Assembly (NCBI RefSeq): GCF_018320785.1
Contig: NC_054870.1
Span: 3,353,199-3,417,198 of the forward strand
Source: Cheilinus undulatus
Lineage: Eukaryota; Chordata; Actinopteri; Labriformes; Labridae
Direction of reading: 5' to 3'
Length of the DNA: 64,000 nt
Part shown: positions 41,030 through 52,100 of the stretch, piece after piece
How the letters are laid out: every line of letters starts with the position of its first letter
Position numbering within the stretch: position 1 is the first letter of the stretch
Notes under the pieces: generated by a model
Databases searched by the model: none
What the model was told of the DNA's origin: nothing
Seen by the model: only the letters and a program-made list of their open reading frames with translations
Program-made: the position numbers and the translations under genes

Positions 41030-43690
41030 TGATAGAAATCAGAATCATGGTGGATTCAGTATGTTACAGTCACAGAGACCAAAATAACCCCAATAGGGTT
41101 CTTCTCCACATGTTTAAGCTCAGTATGAACATATCTGTAAATGCTCTTCAATTGTTTTAATATATTAAAGATATTGTTTTAATTCATGCTTATAACTGAG
41201 CTGAACCGCTGCTCCTTCTTTTATTCTTCATACTTCAGGTACTCAGTTAAATGTTGTACATATAAAATATTCAGAAAAGTTCTGATGTAACTGTGGCATT
41301 TCTTTTTTAATTAGCTGACTCAGAGTACGTCAGATCTGAGCTGAAGTAGAGCAGTGTAAGATTTCATTGACCTACAGAAGGTCCAGCTCCTTTAAAAACT
41401 AAAGATATCTGAGGAAAACCTGTATTTTCAAAGGGATGATAATGTGAAGCATAAAGAACAGTTTAACTCCAGCTAAATATTTACTTCTGACCTTTTATTG
41501 ACTGGTCTGAGTGGTGAATGCTCAAACTGGCGACCAGCTCCAATGTACACCAATCAGAGCCCTGGGGTTAAGACTGATGAGATTCAGCCAATTAGAGGAG
41601 AGGAAGTAAACATAATGCCTTCTCAGTAGGGAGAGTGGGGTAAGACGAGCCCATTTGTACTTAAACCATCTTCAAGGTAAAGAAAGAAGAAGAATGACGA
41701 CATGAAGGGATTTTGGTCTGATGCAGAAAAGGACAAGAAATATGAGAAATAATGTCAAATAATTAATAATAATAATAATAATAATGCAGTCAAATAATGA
41801 CTCAAAACATCCTGATGTCCCTGCAAAGGGCTTGTCACTGGACATAAATGTTATTTTTAAAAATCTTTTTGACGTGTTTTTCCTTATATCTTTATCTCAA
41901 TTCATCCTGAAATTGCAGAAATTCTCCAAAGTATGAAATTATAGACAAACACCCAACTGGATCTTTGTGTTTGTACTGCTGTGAAGAAGAATCAGTGTTT
42001 CATATATAGGCTCTAAAAAACAGGAGAGAGACTGGAGCAAAATTAGATGCAACTTAAAGTGAACTGTACAGCTATTTTAAGTATGGGAACACCAAACACA
42101 CAAAGAGCCGATGCTACAGAAATGACCCGTGTTGGTTTAAACTGGGCTGGATTATCCAATGAGCATTATGGGTAAAGGCCCAGGGGCCCATGGGCAAGGC
42201 GTTGATAGAAAAACGTTTTCTTCTTCCTCGTTCACACGGCGCTGAACGGACGTTGAGATAGATCCCTGCGTGGGACTGCTACCTGCTCATTCCTCCTGAA
42301 TTTCTAGCAATTAACACCTGCTCACCTCCCACCTGCACCTGTAACACGCGCATCCAGTCCCTCCTAAAGTCTGACCATCCGCGTAAAGCACCAAATAAAA
42401 GACGCTGCATTCAGTTTAACAAGTTATAATAATGCGTTCACTTAAGCACTGCCCTTGACAAATAATGCTCTCCACTGATCTAATCAAAGTTTACTTAAAA
42501 CTCTGACCCTACCCATGTTATGTATGTGAGGATAAGAAGTTTATAAGCTCATAAGAAGGCACCCCCTTTACACATTATTATTATTACTGTTAAACAGTGC
42601 AGTTCATTCTGTCAAGGAAGTGTAATCCATTTTATGTGTTCTTTAGGTATTGCTCGATATGTAGTTTTTTGTTAAACATAGTTATTGTGCTCCAAAAAGG
42701 GAACCACAGGCAGAAAGCACAACCCTCGGCTAACTACTATGTCCATTTTTAGGACATTCATCATTTTTAATCATCATTATTTTGAGTTGATAGTCACATT
42801 TTTATAGATTGAAGCATCAAATTTAGCCAAAGTTATTATTTTTCTTCATATTAAAAATAAAAAAAAACATGTTGCCCATAGAACTCTACTGACGCCATAT
42901 AGCTTCATCCAACCTTGTCTGTCTAAAATCTGGACAATAGACTTCCATTAAAAACATGGTTTTTGACTGTGTGTCTATGGCACCAAAACAACATATAGCA
43001 ACCTTTTCTAAGCAGTCAGTCGATCACCAGGGCTCTAAATTTCACCATTCCACAGTGATCCAGCAGATAGTGTCAGTGCACCATTTTAACCCCTTCAGCA
43101 TGCAGGATTCCTTCCATGGACTCAGAGTGTGTGAAGTGCTATTTCACCTACTAAACAGCATCAGAATTAAATGAACCGATTCATGCCACTAGATATCGAT
43201 GTCTGAGAGTGGACTACATGTGTAAGGAAAAGTTTGTGTGCTCCTACGTGTGTGCTCGGGTGAGAATCTGCATCTATATTTACAGTTGGACATGCCGTAA
43301 GTGGAGTGTTTACAGTCAAAAATCTTACTTCCAGGTTCTGCAGTCTGGGACTAAGAAAGGAGGGCATTTGGACAATTTCAACTTTGCCCTCACTTCATAG
43401 CAAGTGGATGGACATGCATGAGGATGCACGGGTCCTTTTGATCAATATTGCCCATATTTGAGCTCCCATTTTAATAGTTCTGCTTCATTTGTATGTTTTC
43501 ATTCATGTGTATATTCAGCACCAAGGAGCTTTTAAATCTAGGAAGTATTTTTGACAACATAGACACTTACAGGATCATACACCGATGTCTGAGATGTCAT
43601 TCCTTTTTCTTCTTCATTGTTTGTGTTTGTGTGTATATGTACACGAGTGTTTGTGTTTATGTATGACACAATACAGTGGGACATTTGCAA
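41030..43690. other. Intergenic DNA downstream of YIPF3
   Basis: AT-rich. (AAT)n microsatellite at about 41763-41785. No exon with credible splice sites and no complete transposon was recognised. Confidence 0.45.
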
Positions 43691-43769
43691 GCAGAATCAA
43701 AAACATCCATATTGTCTTGGTTACGTTTTTCCATCTTTATTTCTGAACCTATGAAATATTTGCTGCATC

Positions 43770-44260
43770 TTCTCTGCCAGTGCTGAACAGCTGATTCTGC
43801 CGTTGACTCTTGTTTGGTGTGGTTGGGTGGTTTTGATGATTGAAGTCTGAAGAAAATAGACATAGCAGCGTGTGGAGGAACCAACACAGCCACAGCGATT
43901 CATCAGAGACCTCCAGGACTCAGGAGTGGAGAGGATGGACTGGCCTGCCGGTAGTCCTGACCTCAACCCTGAGGTCCCGACCTTGAGCACTTGTGGGATC
44001 AGCTTAGGATGCCATCCCATCCTCTCCACTCCCAAATCTGGAGGTCGTCTCTGACAAACCCTGTGACCAGGATGTTGACCAGCATGAGGCTACGCCTGGT
44101 TGTTTTGACTGTTCATGGTTCTCTAGCTACTGAGGCTCCTGTTTGTTCAATGAATCAATTGTTAAATTACCAATTGGTCTTGTTTCTTCAGACTTCAATC
44201 ATCCAATCCACCAAACAACACCAAGCAAGAGTCCAGGCAGAATAAGCTGGTGGGCGTTTA
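43770..44260. mobile_element. Tc1-like remnant rearranged as an inverted duplication
   Basis: The plus strand at 43871-43965 encodes PQRFIRDLQDSGVERMDWPA followed by GSPDLNP, the block around the third catalytic residue of Tc1-like transposases. About 80 bp at 43778-43858 recur inverted at 44181-44256, shared core 'gattgaagtctgaagaaa'. A shorter inversion pairs ggagtggagaggatgg with the ccatcctctccactcc near 44030. The frame is broken at LNP. The reverse arm also reads as transposase-like on the minus strand. Confidence 0.7.
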
Positions 44261-44436
44261 GCAGAGATTTGCCAAAAGTGTCATTGGAGCAACCCACACA
44301 CCACAAATACATGTTTCTGACAAATGTGAACTTTACCGTGACACAGTCACAGGAGAATCAACTCCTCACAGACAGAAGAAAATCTCAAAGCAGCCATAGC
44401 TGCCTCAAAATCTGCTCCATCACTGCACTGCCCCGT

Positions 44437-44590
44437 TCACCTGACCCCACGTTGACCCCACCCCCCACCCTTCTTCTTTTTCCGGATCCTCTCGAGGAAA
44501 CGCTGATCTTTTTCAGTGACGGTTGTCCCCCACACGTTCACAAAGCCCTCCTCAAGGGACAGATCCTGCAGCACAGCGGCTCCACGGGGC
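44437..44590 (-). CDS. Unrecognised candidate terminal coding exon
   Basis: On the minus strand, acceptor catctctgcag is followed by a 51-codon open frame entered in phase 2: PRGAAVLQDLSLEEGFVNVW, GTTVTEKDQRFLERIRKKKK and a Gly-rich tail, then TGA at 44437-44439. Composition (amphipathic, Lys-rich end) looks like real protein. An intron of 109 bp, a size typical of fish, separates it from a donor CCAG|gtaagt at 44699, and the upstream piece 44718-44700 joins in frame as ASAEA. I cannot name the protein. It may be the last exons of a gene cut off by the hAT insertion at 44725, or a pseudogene. Confidence 0.35.
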
Positions 44591-44699
44591 CTGCAGAGAT
44601 GACACCCTGTTCAGCACTTTAGTACAACAACAAAACTAAAACATTCTCGAAGAAGATATGAACGAGGAAATATAGATTTAGCAAAGCCTGATTACTTAC

Positions 44700-44718
44700 C
44701 TGGCTTCAGCAGAAGCAT
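44700..44718 (-). CDS. Candidate penultimate exon fragment of the unrecognised gene
   Basis: GCTTCTGCTGAAGCCAG|gtaagt is a strong donor context. The 5' limit (ctctag) lies six bases from a transposon end at 44725, so the true exon may be longer and disrupted. Confidence 0.25.
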
Positions 44719-44724
44719 CTAGAG

Positions 44725-45551
44725 CAGGGCTGTCAAACTCAATCACAGAAGGGGGCGGATTCTGAATTAAGGTCTAACCTGAGGGCCTAACAGAGTCCAC
44801 ATTTAACTAAACTGTTAACCTCATTTTCACCAGTAATAAATGATGGGGAAAAACTAGCACTGATGATAAATGATTTAGAGATTTAAAAAGTCAAAATGAT
44901 TAGTTAGAAGGCTCATAATCTGAGAGAAAAAGTCAAACTTATTAGTTCAAAAGGTCAAAACACAAAACTGGATGTTAAAATAATGCTTTAAAAAGGCAAA
45001 TATATTAAAAAGAAATTCACAGTCATGTTTTTAAGGCAATTTATGACTTAAAATTTAAAATGGTGCAATTACATAAAAAGTCAAAATTGTAAATTGAAAA
45101 GCTCAAAATATGAGATAAAAAGTGAAAATCATAAACTGACAAAGTCAAAATATGAGACAAAAGTCCAAATAATAAATCGATTATGGTTAAAATAAGAGAC
45201 AAAAAGTCCAAATACTACATGTAAAAGGTTAAAATATGAAATTAAAGTCCAAATAACAGATTGAAGTCATAACTGTGCCAGACAAAATTGAAAATATGAA
45301 AAGAAACACAAATGTATTCATTTGCTCACATTTCTTTTTCTCTAATTATTTTTATTCCTTATTTTTCACATATTTATGACTGAAGGATATTTGATATCAT
45401 CAAGGTTAAGTTTACATTTTTACACTGGAGGAAATCTGCAGACCTCATATTTAAGGGCCAGTTATAATAAGAATAGGATATGATCTTGCGGGCGTGTGTA
45501 ACTGTACCATGGGCCAGATTTGGCCCCCGGGCCTTGAGTTTGACAGCCCTG
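44725..45551. mobile_element. GTGTCAAACTC hAT-like family, full-length copy
   Basis: Left end cagggctgtcaaactcaa and right end ttgagtttgacagccctg are perfect inverted repeats over 18 bp. Flanks atctagag and ccccaaag match at only 4 of 8 positions, so the target duplication is eroded or rearranged. The interior carries the same gtcaaaat-type degenerate units as the 14810 copy. Confidence 0.8.
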
Positions 45552-45686
45552 CCCCAAAGCATACTTCAGTGAAAGTAAAATTACTGATTACTGAGTAATC
45601 ATTAAACAAGCAGCATCCTCAATAAAGCGACTCAAATACAGTAATGTAAGTAAACGTTATTAGGAACTTCACCCCTGGCAAGGAAT

Positions 45687-45899
45687 ACGACGGAGTTAGG
45701 GCCATACAAGAGAAAAAAAATGAAAGAATTATATATATATATTTATATTACGAGAGTAAAGCCGTAATATTACGAGAATAAAATATCACAAGAAAGACGG
45801 TCTGCGGAGTTTTTTTCTCCTAATATTATGACTTTAGTCTCGTAACGTTAAAAAAAGTTCCTTTTTTAACTCTTCGTGTGGCCCTAATACTCCGTCGTA
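45687..45899. mobile_element. 213-bp palindromic MITE with CAAGGAAT target duplication
   Basis: Perfect 8-bp repeats caaggaat flank it (45679-45686, 45900-45907). The ends acgacggagttagggcca and, on the complement, tacgacggagtattagggcc are inverted. The arms contain 'tattacgaga' phrases. Related by terminus to the MITE at 27290-27590. Confidence 0.85.
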
Positions 45900-45998
45900 C
45901 AAGGAATGACATGAGAAGAAAACCGTTGAGAAAAAAAAAATCCATTCATGAAGAATGGTTGGGCATGGCGCATGGATATGAAGCTTCGTCACTCCACG

Positions 45999-46010
45999 CC
46001 ACAGGGGGGC
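45999..46010 (+). promoter_or_regulatory. Weak CTCF-like motif at the VPS8 promoter
   Basis: ccacaggggggc has two deviations from the CTCF core. It lies about 110 bp upstream of the VPS8 start codon. Confidence 0.25.
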
Positions 46011-46079
46011 GGTAGTGTGCCTAAATCCCATTTGTCAGCCGCTGTTAAAATTCACAACACCAAGAGGAAGAAGCTCAGA

Positions 46080-46097
46080 ATGACATCTTCGAGCTAG
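46080..46097 (+). other. Upstream ORF in the VPS8 leader
   Basis: ATG with A at -3 opens a five-codon frame (MTSSS) ending TAG, 20 bp before the VPS8 ATG. A second upstream ATG at 46105 is out of frame with VPS8 and overlaps its start. Both would be in the leader if transcription starts upstream of 46080, which is assumed. Confidence 0.4.
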
Positions 46098-46117
46098 TCG
46101 GATCATGCTAACCAGAG

Positions 46118-46189
46118 ATGTCGGAGTCTCCAGACACCCACAGCCTGGTCTCTGCCTCTTCTCAGCTCAACCTAATGGAGGTGGACGCG
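46118..46189 (+). CDS. vps8: VPS8 exon 1
   Basis: Residues 1-24, [16 protein letters not shown]... ending MEVDA. The ATG has G at -3. Donor GCG|gtgaga; phase 0, which fits the next exon. Confidence 0.75.
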
Positions 46190-49100
46190 GTGAGAATCTG
46201 CAGTTATTTCTCTGTAGTCTGAGTTTAAACCAGGATATGAAGTTACTCTGCTCTGGACTGGTCAGCTGTTTCCTCGGGGCTGAGCTTGTTGTGTTCCTGA
46301 AACTGGTCATTATAGGGACAAATGTTTGTATCTGTACCTTCAAATGTGTGTTAGACTATTCAGATCTAGAATGAGCTGTGTTTGTTCTCACTTTCTTTAA
46401 TCTGTATAACCGTAATTATTCAGATTTATCTATCACAGTGGCGTAAGATAATCACGTGATTAACCGTGCGTCCCTTCAATATGTAAACAGGTTGAAAACC
46501 CCTGTAAATAACTTGCAAACAATAATGTTATTCTGTTAAATACAAGAAATATTTGCCTTGCATGAATACACGGTAGTGATTTTTAATGTTTGCTTTTACT
46601 TCCGCGTTAAATCAGTGTAGTGAATTTGCACCCTCATTTGTGAACCTGGCCTGGTGTCAGCAGCAACAATTCACACCACCTTCAGTTAATGGTACATAAA
46701 ACACAGTCCTTAATGCCAGTGTAAATGTGTTAAAACTATGACTGTAACTTCAAATACTGCAAGGGAATAGGACAAACACACCCCATTAAAAACAGTGCAC
46801 TTAAACTGTAGTGAATGCAGAGTGACTGCATGTCCATTAAAAATACCCCTACACACTGTAAGCGGGTCAGAAACACTAAAACACACAGAACTAACACAAC
46901 CACACATAAACATGTAGAATATTTAATTGTAATTATTTTTAACTCATTTTGCAAAGTTGATTTGAACTGTTGTATTAAAGGGAATAATAATTATTATATA
47001 CACTATATTGCCAGAAGTATTTGCTCACCTGCCCGCATATGAACTTATGTGACATCCCATTCTTAATCCAGAGGGTTTAATATGACGTCGGTCCACCCTT
47101 TGCAGCTATAACAGCTTCAACTCTTCTGGGAAGGCTTTCCACAAGGTTTAGGAGTGTGTTTATGGGAATTTTTGACCATTCTTCCAGAGGCGCATTTGTG
47201 AGGTCACACACTGATGTTGGACGAGAAGGCCTGGCTCTCAGTCTCCGCTCTAATTCATCCCAAAGGTGTTCTATGGGGTTGAGGTCAGGACTCTGTGCAG
47301 GCCAGTCAAGTTGATCCACACCAAACTCTCTCATCCATGTCTTTATGGACCTTGCTTTGTGCACTGGTGCACAGTCATGTTGGAACAGGAAGGGGCCATC
47401 CCCAAACTGTTCCCACAAAGTTGGGAGCATGGAATTGTTCAAAATCTCTTGGTATGCTGAAGCGTTCAGAGTTCCTTTGACTGGAACTAAGGGGCCAAGC
47501 CCAGCTCCTGAAAAACAAGCCCACACCATAATCCTCCCTCCACCAAACTTTACACTTGGCACAACGCAGTCAGTTTCCAGATGGAGAAGCGTGATTCATC
47601 ACTCCAGAGAACGCGTCTCCACTGCTCTAGAGTCCAGTGGCGGCGTGCTTTACACCACTGCATCCGACGCTTTGCATTGCACTTGGTGATGTATGACTTG
47701 GATGCAGCAGCTCGGCCATGGAAACCCATTCCATGAGGCTCTCTGTTCTTGAGCTAATCTGAAGGCCACGTGAATTTTAGAGGTCTGTAGAGATTGACTC
47801 TGAATCAGAGTTAAAAGTCACAGATACCGGCACTATGAACCAAGTCTGCGCGCATATACAGACTCACAGAGACTGCACAGGTTTCCAGCAGCAGCGTTTA
47901 ATCATTTCACACTGTAATGATAAACTTGTTATTGGTGGATCATGCGCTGCTCCAAGTAGCGCATGCAGAGGACGGGGTGGGGGTTGGAGCTGTCATGTTT
48001 ATGGGTCACGGATCAGCTCTGTTTCTTCATTCTCTGGCAAACCAACAATTTTAAAGTGTCCAAGGCATCTTTGTGATCTCTTATAACTTCCAGTTAGGTA
48101 TCGTTTTCTGTCAGAAGAGCTGCTGCTCCTGGTGTCTGGGCAATATTGATCTCGTGATATGATTTTCACCTCGATGAGACATTTTGTGACGTTTTGATCT
48201 CGTCAATCCCCTAATAAAGATGCATAAAAAAGCCGACACCTTCATTTCTATACCATGTGAAAATTGTATCTGTAAACCTCTTTTTTTTTTTTTTTTTTTT
48301 TACAGGTTTATGTTTGGACTCCACCTCCTTGCTTCATAGTTTAATCCCTCAAACAGAAATACAAAATCTGAGATCTAATACATCAGTGAAACAGATTCTA
48401 TGATTAGGCTGATTGATTTCACTTTCCTTGCACCCCAGTATCACTGAGAGAGTATTATATTAGTATTATAATACTAGTATTCAAGATTTTTATTTATTTA
48501 TTCATGTATTTATTTTCTGCATAGTAGGGGTTGACTGATAATCGACCACACTGATTATCAGTCGACCTCTAACACGTAGTAATGGTGTCACCCACTGAGA
48601 TGCAGGTTTCTGTCCTTCAGCTCCTAGCTGCTCTGTGTCTGCTATTGAAATATTCAGACTTTCAGCTGAAGGTTTATAAGCTAAGGTAGAGTATTCCTAG
48701 ACTGTGGCGCGAGTGTTTAAAAATAAAACTGCATACTTTATTCCACTTTCCACAGCAACATCTGGACTCTACATTCACCACAGTTTATTATTTGCAAACA
48801 GGCTGTATCCTTGATATCTTTTTCACATACTATGAGACATCACTCTCTGCCTGACAGTTTTTTTTTTCTATTTCCTTTCTAAGATTGATGATAAGGAGTT
48901 TGACATTCCCCAAGTGGACACACCTCCTACACTGGAAAGCATCCTCAATGAGGTAAACTACCACCATTAGTCAGTACATGATGCTACACACGCCCGTCAT
49001 TGACCTCATTTAACATCAGTTATGACTATATCAAACTTATTTGATTTCTTATGTTAAAGTTAAAGAGATCATTTAATTAAGGGGTTTTTAAATTGATTTA

Positions 49101-52100
49101 AATGAGTCCCTTTTTTCTGTTCCTTTTTTCTGTCTTTTTATGAAGTCTTTATTTCTTTAATCAGTTTTGTTATGTTTGGTGTCATAACTCATCATATCGT
49201 CATCTTTTCCAGCCTCAGATCAGATTTACTCATGGACACAGATAAAGTCACATGAACTCAAACCTTAGGGCACACTAACACTAGGCAGTCTGTACCGTTG
49301 TAGAGCGTGTCTGAGCCTAGAGCGCGGTGCGTTTGAACAGGGTAAGTGCATTATTCCGCGCTTGGCTGTAGCACACTTCCCTGGCCCTGACATGAGAGGA
49401 CAAGGTGGGCTAAACGCAAAAGAAGGAGCACCAGTGTGGGGATGTTACGGAACGTGAGGGGGAGCTGATACGTGAGAGATTTTGAAAAAAGGGGTAAAGT
49501 AGAAGGTAATGATGTAATAAAGGATTTAAACAATCTTTATAGCAAACGGTAACATCGTCAAATGGACGTGATTCAGAGCGCACAGTTCACACCAGGCAGC
49601 TGCTGCCTGCACAGCAAACACACGATCCAGCAAAGGAGGCTGATGGAGACGGCAGAACTTTTAAGAGAGATGGAGAGAGCTGTCTTTTTTCTAAGGTTGT
49701 TTTTACACCTGATAGTCCAGGGGACTCGGTCCGTTTTGGAACAGAAATTGCAGCATTGTTGCACTTTCCTTTGGTGTGGTTCACATTCACACTGCTCTTG
49801 TTCAAACGGACCAAACCGTCTGAACACCTACACCCTCTGCCCGTTAGGGGCGCTGTCGTCACAAACAAACAGCGACCAAGAAGAAAAGACAGAAACCTGC
49901 CATTTTTCCCTTGTAATATCTCTCTCTACTAATGCACCACCCCCGTGAAAACAAACTACTAACTGTGTAGTCAGCCAGGTAGTTTCATTTCAGCTGTGTA
50001 TTTTGATTTCAGTTGTCTCAATAAATAACCATAACTTGTTCCTCACAGTTATTTGTTTTAAAATTCTACAAATATTTACAGAACAAACAAAGTCAGGGGT
50101 TGGAGGTGGAATAATCATTCATTAATCACAATCGAGGTAAAAAGCCCAATTAATCAGGATTTTTATTTTTGCCATAATCTCCCAGCCCAGATATAAACAT
50201 AATTTTCCTCTTGGGTAAGAGAGCAAGCCGGTATTTGGTCTCAAAAAGTGCACTTAGTTTACTGCAAGGAGAGTTGTTTACATAAACACAGAAGGCTGCA
50301 GTTACTTCACGAAACATGGATGTGAAATTCTTCAATTACTATGAACTTAAATATTATAATTCGAGGCTCCTAAAAGAAAGATTTCACCAGGCCTGGGCCT
50401 AATTATCATATCACGGTATTTTTCTTCGTGGTAACAATATTGTATCACTGTATTACAGAATGAAAATAGGAAACACATTTACATGAAATTTAGATGCTTT
50501 TAATAAAAAAAAGTTGTAAGATTAGTAACAAATGTTAAACAAGAAAGGGAAAAACCTATACCTGACCTTTATTTTATTTTTTATAGAATTAAATCTATAA
50601 ATCTATTAGGCCATTTTTAAGAGCTGTTAGCCTATTTTATATTTAAATTCTAATATTTTATATAAAATAACTTGCAGCATGGATACATTGTAAGTATTTT
50701 TTATTATGATTGTATTGTTCTCGCAGTTCATGAAAATATTGTTTTCAGCGTTTTTTTTAACTGGACTGAATTGTTTTACAGGTTGGATGAAATTTCGGCT
50801 GTGGGAAATTTCATTGAACGAAACCTTAGAGAATTTTACTTGATGACTCCTGCACTGTAACTAAAGTTTGGTTGTTTTTTTTGGTTGTCTTTAGCTAGAG
50901 GATGAGGAGGAGCCGTTTATGTTGGAGGACACCTGTGTCCTTAACACCGACAACATCGATGCGTACTCCTGTGACACCTCCTCTCTCGCCAGCTCGGATA
51001 GTGGAGACCCAGCACACCTGAAACGGTATGAACAAGCAGACACACATCTATATGCACACACACTAAAATGCACCCACACACATAGAGCACAGAGCATCGG
51101 CAGCTTGCCAAATAATAAATATTTTTCCAGCCAGTGATGGAAATTCAAGACGTTTGGGTTCAAAACGGTGATAAGAGCAGGTTTCATTATCTCTCAAACA
51201 GCTCCGGCACTGATTTGGCCCCTTTGTCTTTTAGATAATGAGACAAATTTAGCATGTACGAGGTTTTAACACTGAAACGTGTCTATTTACTCATGTTTGT
51301 GTGTGGATGTGTGAATATGTGAAGAAAGAGGAGGGCGGTGGATCTGAATGCCACAGTCCATGGGTCTGTCATACGCCAAAGCCTGCTGAAGGGCATCTCT
51401 GCACAGATCGTCTCTGCTGCGGTAAGACCGGCACACACACACACACACACACACACACCTACACACACACCCATGTTTGAGCATAGACTCACAAACACTG
51501 AAAATCTCAGAAGAGGGTTTTTTGGGGGATTATTTATTTAAAATCCCACGTGCAGTGTTTGAAGTAGTGCGTCCTTTAAGGCAGTGTTTCTCGACTGGTG
51601 GGTCGGGGCCCAAAAGTGAGTCACGAAGCCCTTTTGAGTGGGTCGCGAAAGTGTTCCTTGGGAAAACAAATGCACCAAATTGTCTATGAGACTCTGTAAA
51701 ACATGCATATTTTTTCCTATTTCATTGTTTTTGTTATACCTTTTGTACTGTCTTAGGCTGAAGCTCTACTATTTTTTTTTTATTAAATACATCTAAGTAG
51801 GTATGGGGATCGAAACCCAGGTCCATAAGGACCCTGTTCTGTGTTTTTGAAATACCCAAAATCAATAACATTTTAGCTTATTGATACTGCTATCGAGCCT
51901 CCCAGGCTCTGTGACGTAACGTCATTTTAGGCTGTAACTGTTGTAAAAACATACACCAGTTCTTTCAAGGGGAACATAAACTAGAAGTATTATGCATCAC
52001 ATTAGACCAAAATGTACCTTCAACTGTCAGCTTGAGGAAAAAAGATGCCGCTTGTGAGACGCATGCACTCATCTTTGCCAGCGCTGGGAGTAACAGGCTC

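Noticed and set aside
43991..44622. Overlapping plus-strand ORFs of 84 and 159 codons
   Set aside because: The first is the frameshifted tail of a Tc1 remnant. The second runs from it across the opposite strand of the candidate exon and lacks a coherent domain.
49562..49948. 128-codon ORF in VPS8 intron 2
   Set aside because: It overlaps transposon-like sequence, and equally long ORFs occur on the other strand; no family features.
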